From an uncultured Fibrobacterota bacterium (GTDB lineage: Bacteria > Fibrobacterota > Chitinivibrionia > Chitinivibrionales > Chitinispirillaceae): a stretch of 12,393 bases of DNA. Shown here piece by piece: positions 1 through 6,812 of this stretch (positions within the stretch are counted from its first letter, which is position 1; each line of letters opens with the position of its first letter). The notes under the pieces are model-generated. The model made no database searches. It was given only the letters and a program-made list of their open reading frames with translations, and was not told the origin of the DNA. Location: positions 1 through 12,393 of the forward strand of contig CAISVC010000423.1 in NCBI GenBank assembly GCA_903888815.1, written 5' to 3'. The translations under genes and the position numbers were made by a program.

Positions 1-48
1 AATACCATGATCGCCGCCATCGAACGAAAACTCACCGTATTGCCGTAA
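1..48 (+). CDS. C-terminal tail of an unidentified protein (partial)
   Basis: The first plus-strand frame is open from the window edge to a TAA at 46-48 and encodes a 15-residue tail (NTMIAAIERKLTVLP). The codons are GC-ending and resemble those of the neighbouring genes. The next gene, on the minus strand, ends at 111, so the two would converge. The fragment is too short to identify a family. A second plus-strand frame is also open here, so the call rests on codon flavour only. Confidence 0.35.
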   Translation, partial: NTMIAAIERKLTVLP

Positions 49-77
49 AAAAACATTACGGACCGCACCTACACCAC

Positions 78-101
78 GCGCCGGGCACAAACCCCCGGCG
101 C
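78..101. terminator. GC-rich hairpin between convergent genes
   Basis: An 8-bp perfect stem (78-85 with 94-101) closes an 8-nt loop. It lies between the plus-strand tail ending at 48 and the minus-strand gene ending at 111, where a shared terminator would sit. No T-tract follows directly on either strand; the nearest is a run of seven Ts about 25 nt beyond the stem, read on the minus strand. Intrinsic termination is therefore uncertain. Confidence 0.3.
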
Positions 102-110
102 ACGGCGCGC

Positions 111-848
111 TTATGGTGACTTCCTGGAAACCTGTTTTTTAATGCTCAGGTATGTCTTCAGCACCCTTTTATCCAGAGGGTCAAAGGCGAGATAGCTCTG
201 AAAATAGCCGATGGCTTTTTCCGGATCGTGTTTGCAGGAATAATAGTAGTAACCCCAGAGCATTGCAAGATACGGGTATTCTTTATTCGGCATCCTCTTC
301 TCGACCGCTGAAAGCAAATCGCCGGTTTTTTCGGAAAGCTGGCATCCCTGAAAAAGATTCAGCCAGGCAAGCGAAAGAAACGGCCGGTAGTCGTTCGTCT
401 CTTCCCCTCCGGTTCCCACGCATTCAGAAAGGTGATACTCGGCCATATAGGCAGCGTCGGGAGCATTGAAAAATATCCCGACCCGGTAAAGCTCCCCGAG
501 AAGATATCCCAGCTTCGCGTTTGCATGAACCACCTTTTGGAGCTGCTCGGCCTCGCTGACCAGGGACGACCATTGCTCTTTTATTTCCGGCGCAATGGAA
601 CGCGACCCGGGCAGCATCATAAACCTTTCACTCATGCTGTCGACCTTCAGCTTGAGGGAATCAATGAGCGCTTCATAGTGTTCCGGAGCAGAATCCGAAA
701 CCGTCTGAGCGGCCATCAGGCCGCTTTTTTCAGCCTGAATGACAGCGCCGGTCGACGCACATCCCGGAAAAAGGGCTATACCGGCAAGCGACAGTGCTGC
801 TGCAAAAAAAAGGTAATAAAAAAGATCCGTTTTTTTTTCTTTTTCCAT
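111..848 (-). CDS. TPR-like predicted lipoprotein
   Basis: This 245-residue protein begins with a type II signal peptide: a charged N-terminus (MEKEKK), a hydrophobic stretch over about residues 9-27, and a lipobox-like LFPGC with the lipidated cysteine at residue 30. The proline at -2 is unusual, so lipidation is probable rather than certain. The mature part is helical; residues near 205-240 read like a tetratricopeptide repeat (alternating aromatic and small residues, then DPEKAI and a FDPLD end). It resembles periplasmic TPR lipoproteins that act as scaffolds, and the TRAP-associated TatT family is one possibility, but I cannot assign a function. The frame stays open upstream to 905. I chose the ATG at 848 because it places the signal peptide at the terminus. 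No clear Shine-Dalgarno sequence precedes it. Codons 4-6 contain an A9 run. Confidence 0.75.
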   Translation of the reverse strand: MEKEKKTDLFYYLFFAAALSLAGIALFPGCASTGAVIQAEKSGLMAAQTVSDSAPEHYEALIDSLKLKVDSMSERFMMLPGSRSIAPEIKEQWSSLVSEAEQLQKVVHANAKLGYLLGELYRVGIFFNAPDAAYMAEYHLSECVGTGGEETNDYRPFLSLAWLNLFQGCQLSEKTGDLLSAVEKRMPNKEYPYLAMLWGYYYYSCKHDPEKAIGYFQSYLAFDPLDKRVLKTYLSIKKQVSRKSP

Positions 849-859
849 ACAATAATAAT

Positions 860-991
860 AAAGCAATGTACGTACTAGTAGTGCAGGTTCGAAGTAGGCT
901 TGCAAGCCAGTATGAACTTTATAGCTGAGTACTACTACTTCCTCCTCCCTCCCCCCTCGTCAGGGATTTTCGTTCCTGACGGGGGTTTTTT
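860..991 (+). ncRNA. Candidate structured small RNA ending in an intrinsic terminator
   Basis: No plausible protein is encoded here, yet the plus strand carries nested pairings: 876-882 with 931-937, 887-890 with 914-917, and a perfect palindrome at 897-908 that forms an inner hairpin. A strong terminator follows at 954-991. A TACAAT (848-853) could serve as a -10 box, but no convincing -35 lies upstream. Alternatively the region is simply the 5' leader of the minus-strand lipoprotein gene. Start position and existence are inference. Confidence 0.3.
954..991 (+). terminator. Intrinsic terminator reading plus strand
   Basis: An 11-bp stem (954-964 with 975-985, one G-U pair) has a 10-nt loop and is followed by six Ts (986-991). 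The T-tract exists only on the plus strand. On the minus strand the hairpin lies just past the yraN stop at 994 but is not followed by Ts. It could still slow minus-strand transcription. Confidence 0.75.
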
Positions 992-993
992 AT

Positions 994-1428
994 TCACCCG
1001 ACTAAAAAGGCGTTCTTCAGGTATTCGATTTTACCGTTCAGGAGCGCGACCACATCAAAACGGCAGGCGCACGAACGAAGGTGGTGTTCTGCCAGATACC
1101 ATGTGGCCACCTTGGCAAGCTTCCGCTGTTTCGCCGCATCCACCCAGGAAAAGGGATGTCCGCACGATCCGGTGCGGGCAGATTTGACCTCTACGAACAC
1201 GAGCGTACCGTCCCTGTCGCGCGCGATGCAGTCGATCTCGCCGTTCCTGACGCGGTAGTTTCTTTCAAGAATTGAAAACCCCCGGTTGACGAGATACTCT
1301 GCCGCCAGGTCCTCGGCAGAAGCGCCCTTGGCGCGGGTGTTCCGGTCACCGTCAGACAGGTCTGGAGCGTCTCCGCATGCGGATAATTCCGCCGTATCCC
1401 GGTCATGCGAGCGTGCTGGATCGCCCAT
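994..1428 (-). CDS. yraN: YraN family (UPF0102) endonuclease-like protein
   Basis: This 144-residue member of the YraN/UPF0102 family has the Holliday-junction-resolvase-like, PD-(D/E)XK nuclease fold. The family core starts near residue 31. GEIDCIA (63-69) and FVEVK (78-82) hold the usual acidic and lysine positions (Asp66, Glu80, Lys82). The biochemical role of YraN is not settled; a DNA processing function is assumed. The frame is open to 1488, but that start would overlap the kinase gene by 50 nt. The ATG at 1428 leaves a 10-nt gap after the kinase stop (1439) and has a modest AGG upstream. Even so, about 25-30 residues precede the family core, and no other start codon is available nearer. 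It is the last gene of the minus-strand run. Confidence 0.85.
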   Translation of the reverse strand: MGDPARSHDRDTAELSACGDAPDLSDGDRNTRAKGASAEDLAAEYLVNRGFSILERNYRVRNGEIDCIARDRDGTLVFVEVKSARTGSCGHPFSWVDAAKQRKLAKVATWYLAEHHLRSCACRFDVVALLNGKIEYLKNAFLVG

Positions 1429-1438
1429 GGATGGCCTG

Positions 1439-2515
1439 CTATTTCTGCCAATGATAGCGGAAGAGATGCATGAGGAATGCCGCGCCAAGACCTGCCAGAA
1501 GAATCCATGAAATCCACTGCGTTTTTACAAGCTCCAGCCAGTAGCGTTTGCCGGTAAAAAAACGATTGGCTGTCTGCCGACGGTCAACAATGCGGCGGTC
1601 ATCGGTTGTCTGCATCGCGGCATGGGTATCGCCTGCTCCCATTGCAGGCATAACGGCGGTTGTCCTGTCTGTCCGTTCCTCCGGATCAACCGAATCCAGG
1701 TGGTCAAGCATCTCCCCGACCGACAGGTACCGGTCTTCCTTGTTTTTTTTAAGCGCCTTAAGAATGATGAGCTCCAGGCGTTTGGGGGTGTCTTTACGCT
1801 TCTTGGAGGGCGGCGGCGCCGGCTCGTGCACCTGCTTATAGGCAACCGCCATGGGATCACCGGCCGTAAACGGCGGCCGCTTGGTGAGCATCTCGTACAT
1901 CACGATGCCGAGCGAATAGATGTCGGTCTGACAATCGATGTTCTTTCCGAGCGCCTGCTCCGGCGACATGTATTCGGGTGTTCCCAGCGTAAAACCGGTC
2001 AAGGTGATATCAGTGCCGGAAAATATCTTTGCAATTCCGAAGTCACTCAGTTTCACGATGTTGTTTTTGTCAATGAGGATATTCTGCGGCTTGATATCAC
2101 GATGGATGACATTATTGTTGTGGGCGTAACGCAGTCCCCGGCAGATCTGCTTTGAAAAATCGATGATTTCAGCGATCGGCACCTCTTTTCGCTCAGCAAT
2201 ATAGCTCGACAGATCCCTGCCGTCGACGAACTGCATCGCGAAATAACGCACACCCGCTTCCTCGCCGTATTCGTAGATGCTGACGATATTCTGGTGCTGC
2301 AGAAGGGATATCGCTTTTGCCTCGATCTCGAACCGTTTCGCGAACTCTTCATCCCTGCCGAACCGGGGAGACAGCACCTTGAGCGCAACCACGCGGTTGA
2401 GCGGATCCTGGATCGCCTTGTAAATATCACCCATACCGCCCTTGCCGATCCGGCCAAGGATCTTGTAGTGGCTGATATATTCCGGAATCGATTCCGTGTT
2501 TTTTTTATTGAGCAT
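1439..2515 (-). CDS. Membrane-anchored Hanks-type Ser/Thr protein kinase
   Basis: This 358-residue protein has a complete kinase domain at about residues 17-275. Visible motifs are the glycine loop GKGGMG (24-29), the ATP lysine in VALK (Lys46), the helix C glutamate (Glu65), HRDIKPQN (138-145) with catalytic Asp140, DFG (158-160), and a threonine-rich activation segment ending GTPEYMSPEQ. A polar linker follows, then one hydrophobic helix near residues 335-352, so the kinase domain should face the cytoplasm. No extracellular PASTA or other sensor domain follows the helix. The gene lies 20 nt downstream of the FHA-ABC exporter in the same run. That neighbour carries phospho-threonine-binding domains and is the obvious substrate, as in the mycobacterial PknF/Rv1747 pair. 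Kinase activity is well supported; the substrate is inference. Confidence 0.95.
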   Translation of the reverse strand: MLNKKNTESIPEYISHYKILGRIGKGGMGDIYKAIQDPLNRVVALKVLSPRFGRDEEFAKRFEIEAKAISLLQHQNIVSIYEYGEEAGVRYFAMQFVDGRDLSSYIAERKEVPIAEIIDFSKQICRGLRYAHNNNVIHRDIKPQNILIDKNNIVKLSDFGIAKIFSGTDITLTGFTLGTPEYMSPEQALGKNIDCQTDIYSLGIVMYEMLTKRPPFTAGDPMAVAYKQVHEPAPPPSKKRKDTPKRLELIILKALKKNKEDRYLSVGEMLDHLDSVDPEERTDRTTAVMPAMGAGDTHAAMQTTDDRRIVDRRQTANRFFTGKRYWLELVKTQWISWILLAGLGAAFLMHLFRYHWQK

Positions 2516-2535
2516 GAGTGACGGCTGTTATCGGA

Positions 2536-4719
2536 TTATCGGGTTGCAACCATGCGGGCAAGACGCCATCGGACCGCTATGGTACATAAAATAATTAATC
2601 CGAGATTGAGAAAACACAACCCGGGCCAGGATGAACTCTCATAGAGCGGCTGATTGAGCAGGCAGGTGTGCTTGAACAGGCTGAACACCGGACGCGAAAC
2701 GGTGAGATACGATAGCAGGCGGCCGATGTCGGACATGCGGTCGAACGGAATGAGGATGCCTGAAAAGAAAATCTGCGGGATGAAGAGGATCGGCAGTACG
2801 GTGATCGCCCTGCCGACCGTGCCGGAGCATGCGCTGATGCAGAGCCCCAGGATTCCGCCCGAAATCGTGCCTGCGGCGGTGAGCACCAGAGTATCTTTAG
2901 TAAACGGGAAAGTCCTGAAGACCATCCCCAGAAAAGCCCAGAAAAGCAGCGCCTGCACGAGGGCGGAAAATACGGTTATTGCCGCTTTGGCGCACAGGTA
3001 GGCGGGTAACGACAGGCCGACACGGTATTCCCGGTCGAGAAGGAGCCATTCGCGGGCGATCTCCTGCGCCGCATTGATGCCGCTCACCCATATGGCCGAG
3101 ATAGTCACGCAGAAAAAGAAACTCAAGGGAAGATACTGCGCGTCGGTTTTGAAGACAAACCCCAGGAAAAAAGCGATGAGCGGCGCCTGCAGCCACAGGA
3201 GCAGAAGATTGCGGCGGTCGCGGCGCATGATGGTCGCATAACGGGAAAACAGCATGACGCATTGCCTTACAAATGATATTGTCCGGGGTTTGTGCTGCCG
3301 GGGCGCGGCGGCCGGTAAGGGTATACGAACCGGGTCTGCCTCTTCGCCCGGCGACTGGATCGGGGGCAACGCACCCTTTGCAGCGCGTTCATATACGTCG
3401 GCCAGGGCCCGCGTACCGAAAAACGACTCAAGCTCCGAAGGCTGTCCGCTGAACACGACCTGTCCGCGATGCAGGAAGATCAAACGGTCGCAGAAGTCGA
3501 TCTGTTCGAGCGTGTGCGTCGTCATGAGCATGGTATGACCCCGGTCGCTGATACGGCGGAAAAGCTGCATGAATTTGCGGACAAGACCGGGATCGAGCCC
3601 GGCAAGCGGTTCGTCAAGCACGATAAGCGCCGGCGACGCCAGAAGCTCCACGCCGAGGTGCACGCGTTTCGCCTCCCCGCCCGAAAGCCGGCTCACCCGC
3701 TGGTGCAGCACGCGGTCAAGTTCAAGCAGGGTTATCACTTCGCTTATCCGGTTTCTGCGTTCAAGGGACGTGCTGTCCCCCGGGAGCCGGATCAGGCTCT
3801 GCTCACGCATGGTCTCCGCCACGGTCAATTCAGAATGGAGGATGTTTTCCTGAGCCACATACCCGATATTTGAGGTAAACGCCGCAAGAAACTGCTTGAG
3901 CGGCAGACGGTTCGCATACACGTTGCCGCCGTCGATCAGCTGCCGGCCGCATATCGCCCGCACGAGCGTCGATTTCCCGGCTCCCGAAGCGCCGAGTACG
4001 GCCGCGAATTCACCCGCCCCCACCGTTATAGTCACCCTGTCAAGCAAGGTGCGTTTCCGGGTACGCACCGTAACGTTGACCGCTTCCAGCCTGATGCGGT
4101 TGCTGTCGTCCGCTCTGATAAGGCGGCCCTGTTCGATAAAGAGCCTGAACGGGCCGATCTGGATGATGTCCCCTTCGCCGACAACACTGCCCGACACCGG
4201 CCTGCCGTTGACAAAGGTACCGTTGGCGCTGTGATGATCGCTTAAAAAAAACGTACCGTCGAGTGCCCGCTTGAGCGACGCATGAAGGCGCGATACCAGC
4301 GGATGCGGGAGCGTTACCCCGGCTCCGGGGTCGCGGCCTATGGTGATTGAACTGCCGCGCTCGCTTGCTTCCGAAACGCCTTCGAACCGCTCGGTCTGTT
4401 CCGAAAAAGGAACAAGCACCAGGTTGTGACCGCTCAAATCCGCCTTGAACTGCCGCACGCCGATGGCAATGACGTCGCCGTTTGCCATAGCGTGCCGCTG
4501 TACCGGCATGCCGTTAGCGCGAAGTCCGAAGGAGCTGTTCAGGTCACTAATGACGCATGCGGCGGGATTTAGTTCGATGGCCGCATGCTGCCGCGAAATA
4601 CCCATACCCAGGAGCTGTACGGTGCAGGAAGGATCGCGGCCGAGGGTTACGGTCTTTCCGTCAAGAGGGAACCTTACAATGTCGCTTATGTCATTATACG
4701 GCATACGGACGGGACTCAC
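2536..4719 (-). CDS. FHA-FHA-ABC transporter, fused ATPase and ABC-2 permease
   Basis: This 727-residue exporter half-molecule has two N-terminal FHA domains. FHA1 (about 15-100) has GRD at 27-29 and SRQH at 42-45. FHA2 (about 120-196) has GRD at 128-130, SRLH at 143-146 and a perfect NGTFVNG at 166-172. The ATPase domain follows: Walker A GASGAGKST (243-251), Q-loop Gln290, signature LSGGE (345-349), Walker B LIVLDE (365-370) and switch His402. From about 480 to the end is an ABC-2-type membrane domain with about six helices, as in ABCG/White-type half transporters. FHA1 lacks the Asn and Thr usual before its NG, so FHA2 looks the better phosphopeptide binder. The GTG at 4719 overlaps the gmk stop (GTGA). 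An ATG at 4704 preceded by GGTGAG is a credible alternative start, five residues shorter. The exported substrate is unknown. Confidence 0.93.
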   Translation of the reverse strand: MSPVRMPYNDISDIVRFPLDGKTVTLGRDPSCTVQLLGMGISRQHAAIELNPAACVISDLNSSFGLRANGMPVQRHAMANGDVIAIGVRQFKADLSGHNLVLVPFSEQTERFEGVSEASERGSSITIGRDPGAGVTLPHPLVSRLHASLKRALDGTFFLSDHHSANGTFVNGRPVSGSVVGEGDIIQIGPFRLFIEQGRLIRADDSNRIRLEAVNVTVRTRKRTLLDRVTITVGAGEFAAVLGASGAGKSTLVRAICGRQLIDGGNVYANRLPLKQFLAAFTSNIGYVAQENILHSELTVAETMREQSLIRLPGDSTSLERRNRISEVITLLELDRVLHQRVSRLSGGEAKRVHLGVELLASPALIVLDEPLAGLDPGLVRKFMQLFRRISDRGHTMLMTTHTLEQIDFCDRLIFLHRGQVVFSGQPSELESFFGTRALADVYERAAKGALPPIQSPGEEADPVRIPLPAAAPRQHKPRTISFVRQCVMLFSRYATIMRRDRRNLLLLWLQAPLIAFFLGFVFKTDAQYLPLSFFFCVTISAIWVSGINAAQEIAREWLLLDREYRVGLSLPAYLCAKAAITVFSALVQALLFWAFLGMVFRTFPFTKDTLVLTAAGTISGGILGLCISACSGTVGRAITVLPILFIPQIFFSGILIPFDRMSDIGRLLSYLTVSRPVFSLFKHTCLLNQPLYESSSWPGLCFLNLGLIILCTIAVRWRLARMVATR

Positions 4720-5303
4720 CCGTTCACGAGCGACCGGATGATACGGGCGGCATCCCGCTTTGCCCGTTCCAGGTCATCGTTGATGATCGTGTATTCATAT
4801 TTTCCTTCTGTTTTCGCAAACATCATCTCTCTAAGCGCATTGTTAAGCCGTACCACTATCGTCTTCTCGTCATCACTTTTACGAGCGCGCAGACGGCGCG
4901 CAAGCTCCTCCATGCCCGGCGGAAGCACGAGTATGCCGATCGCTTCCGGGTAGACGCGGTCGAATTTCTTCTTGCCCGCCACGTCGATATCCATGATGAT
5001 ATGTTTTCCGCTGGAAATGGCCTTGTCAATAAAGCTCCGCGGGGTTCCATAGTAATAACCGTGGACAAGCGCCCATTCCGCGAATTCCTTCCCCGCTATC
5101 CGGCGTTTGAATTCATCTTCACTCATGAAAAAGTAGTGCCGGCCGTTGACTTCGCCCGGCCGCGCCGGCCGCGTGGTTGCGGAAATGGAGTACATCATAT
5201 CGGGAACTGTATCGCGCACGAAATTGATCAGCGTGGTCTTCCCGGCGCCTGACGGCGCTGAAAAAACGAATATTTTCCCCGGTTTTTTCCTGGCCCGGTT
5301 CAT
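4716..5303 (-). CDS. gmk: Guanylate kinase
   Basis: This 195-residue enzyme phosphorylates GMP to GDP with ATP in the cytoplasm and is normally essential in nucleotide metabolism. The P-loop APSGAGKTT is at residues 16-24. The GMP-binding signature (41-59) starts SATTRPARPGE and ends in YFF. YYYGTPRS (83-90), the DIDVAG stretch (105-110) and the arginine-rich lid (137-141) are all in place. Length matches the family (about 190-210). The gene opens the minus-strand run and overlaps the FHA-ABC gene by 4 nt. The more usual downstream neighbour, rpoZ, is absent. I see no good Shine-Dalgarno sequence and no confident promoter in the 200 nt separating it from rpmE. Confidence 0.97.
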   Translation of the reverse strand: MNRARKKPGKIFVFSAPSGAGKTTLINFVRDTVPDMMYSISATTRPARPGEVNGRHYFFMSEDEFKRRIAGKEFAEWALVHGYYYGTPRSFIDKAISSGKHIIMDIDVAGKKKFDRVYPEAIGILVLPPGMEELARRLRARKSDDEKTIVVRLNNALREMMFAKTEGKYEYTIINDDLERAKRDAARIIRSLVNG

Positions 5304-5425
5304 GGTTCATAAAATAACATGGCGCTGCTCCGGTCTCGATAAAAAAACAGCACCGGAAAGGCAGATGTATTGGTTCAAAGCGCGCCGTTGATCGCTGAAA
5401 CAGCACGTACGCTTGGAATGCAACC

Positions 5426-5455
5426 TTGACCGTTCAGCCGGCAATGAGGTATTTT
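5426..5455 (+). promoter_or_regulatory. Sigma-70-like promoter for rpmE
   Basis: TTGACC (5426-5431) and TATTTT (5450-5455) are separated by 18 nt, placing a start near 5462 and giving a leader of about 40 nt before the rpmE ATG. It is the only good match in the divergent gmk-rpmE region. The call is by consensus only. Confidence 0.5.
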
Positions 5456-5503
5456 AACAAGCTGCAAAGCAATTTATTACCGCTGTTTTCCAGAAAGGCT
5501 ACC

Positions 5504-5716
5504 ATGAAAGAGAAGATTCATCCGAAGTACGCCCTCGCGAAATTCACCTGCTCATGCGGGAATGTCATTGAAACAAGGGCCACCATCGGCAGCAGCCACA
5601 TCGATATCTGCAATGAATGTCATCCTTTTTACACCGGCAAGCAGAAACTTATTGATACCGCCGGCCGAGTCGAACGGTTTAGAAAACGTTACGCAAAAAA
5701 GGCAAAAGAGTCATAG
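5504..5716 (+). CDS. rpmE: Large ribosomal subunit protein bL31, zinc-binding form
   Basis: This 70-residue ribosomal protein is the zinc-containing (C+) form of L31: Cys16 and Cys18 (CSC) plus Cys36 and Cys39 (CNEC), followed by the conserved HPFYTGKQK (40-48) and a basic tail. The frame is open from 5426, but the family start is MKEKIHPKY. The ATG at 5504 has AAAGG at 5494-5498, five nt upstream, and that decided the start. It has its own promoter and terminator and is probably monocistronic. L31 next to a DUF1385 gene and prfA is a common arrangement in several bacterial phyla. In B. subtilis the zinc form is swapped for a zinc-free paralogue under zinc limitation; no such paralogue is in this window. 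Confidence 0.97.
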   Translation: MKEKIHPKYALAKFTCSCGNVIETRATIGSSHIDICNECHPFYTGKQKLIDTAGRVERFRKRYAKKAKES

Positions 5717-5730
5717 CGATTGTATATCAT

Positions 5731-5769
5731 GAGGACAGAGAGCCGTACGGCTTTCTGTCCTCTTTTTTT
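5731..5769 (+). terminator. Strong intrinsic terminator after rpmE
   Basis: A 14-bp stem (5731-5744 with 5749-5762, one G-U pair) caps a GTAC loop and is followed by seven Ts (5763-5769). It lies 14 nt after the rpmE stop. It implies that TAG works as a stop codon in this genome, since read-through of rpmE would enter the terminator. Confidence 0.92.
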
Positions 5770-5785
5770 ACAGTGATTTTTACTT

Positions 5786-5812
5786 GTCATGCCCGACATG
5801 ATCGGGCATCCA
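5786..5812. repeat. REP-like palindromic hairpin
   Basis: The 8-bp perfect arms ATGCCCGA (5789-5796) and TCGGGCAT (5802-5809) with a 5-nt loop, embedded in TGTCATGCCC...GGGCATCCA, resemble the dispersed REP-type palindromes found in many Gram-negative genomes. It sits between the rpmE terminator and the DUF1385 start. Only one copy is in the window, so repeat status is inferred from its form. Confidence 0.5.
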
Positions 5813-5834
5813 TTCCACCAGAAAAATATTTTTT

Positions 5835-6812
5835 ATGAAAATCAGGACATTTCTTCTTTCTCTTGCCGTCATGCCGCATGCGGCGATCCGTCTTTCCGGC
5901 AAGCCGGCAAAGGTCGGCGGCCAGGCCGTGATCGAAGGCGTCATGATGCGCGGCAGACAGAAAATATCGTGGGCGGTCAGGAAACAGAGCGGCGCAGTCG
6001 TGGTGGAGCAGTTCCCGTTTGTCTCTGCCGCTGCGAGGAACCGGTGGTGGCGGCTTCCGGTCGTGCGCGGGGCCGTAAATCTTTACGAATCCCTCATGAT
6101 CGGCTATAAAGCCCTGTCCCGTTCCGCGGAAATCGCCCTGGAAGAAGAGCGGCAGGCAAAGGGCGGCACTGCTGATCCGGTTAAGCAAAAGTCCGGCGAT
6201 ATGATCATGTCGTGGGCAATTTTTGCTTTTACGTTAATCATCAGTATCGGTCTTTTCATGTATGCGCCCATGTGGCTGCTGTCGCATTTCATCCCGCCCG
6301 ACTCAGCGTTTGCATTCAATATATTCGCCGGGATCATCAGGATCGTTCTGTTTCTCGCCTACCTTCTGCTGATCAGCCTCTGGGAGGACATGCGCCGCGT
6401 TTTCGAATATCACGGCGCCGAACACAAGGCGATATTCACCTACGAAGACGATAAGGAGCTGACCCTTGACAATATGCGGCCCTATACCACGCTTCATCCC
6501 CGCTGCGGGACAAGCTTCCTGCTCCTGGTAGCGCTCCTCTGCATTCTGCTGTTTTCAATCGTGGACGCTCTCATTATCGGACAGTTCGGACCGTACCCGC
6601 ACGTTTCGGTGCGGCTCGCCGTACATCTGCTCCTCATTCCGCTTGTAGCCGGTTCCTCGTACGAAATGCTCAAACTGTCGGACCGGTACCGGCATCTCCC
6701 GCTTGTCGGCATGCTCATCCTTCCCGGCCTCTGGCTGCAGAAAATCACCACGCGGAAACCCGATGACCGCCAGCTTGAAGTTGCCGCCGAAGCGCTCAAG
6801 GCTGTTGTATGA
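5835..6812 (+). CDS. DUF1385 (YqhQ-like) membrane protein
   Basis: This 325-residue protein belongs to the DUF1385 family (B. subtilis YqhQ), described as a putative metal-dependent enzyme but without a settled function. Family motifs are VGGQAVIEGVMMRG (27-40), EYHGAEHK (191-198), HPRCGTSF (221-228) and PGLWLQKIT (297-305), ending PDDRQLEVA. The His, Glu and Cys residues in these motifs are candidate metal ligands. Hydrophobic helices lie near 123-152, 162-183, 227-250 and 260-275. The start at 5835 has no Shine-Dalgarno sequence; an internal ATG at 5871 would still keep the whole family domain. The stop overlaps the prfA start (ATGA), indicating co-transcription and coupled translation. Synteny with rpmE and prfA supports the call. 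Confidence 0.93.
   Translation: MKIRTFLLSLAVMPHAAIRLSGKPAKVGGQAVIEGVMMRGRQKISWAVRKQSGAVVVEQFPFVSAAARNRWWRLPVVRGAVNLYESLMIGYKALSRSAEIALEEERQAKGGTADPVKQKSGDMIMSWAIFAFTLIISIGLFMYAPMWLLSHFIPPDSAFAFNIFAGIIRIVLFLAYLLLISLWEDMRRVFEYHGAEHKAIFTYEDDKELTLDNMRPYTTLHPRCGTSFLLLVALLCILLFSIVDALIIGQFGPYPHVSVRLAVHLLLIPLVAGSSYEMLKLSDRYRHLPLVGMLILPGLWLQKITTRKPDDRQLEVAAEALKAVV

Noticed and set aside
885..895. GGTTCGAA resembling a tRNA T-arm
   Set aside because: The flanking bases do not form a 5-bp T stem and no acceptor stem or other arms can be placed around it.
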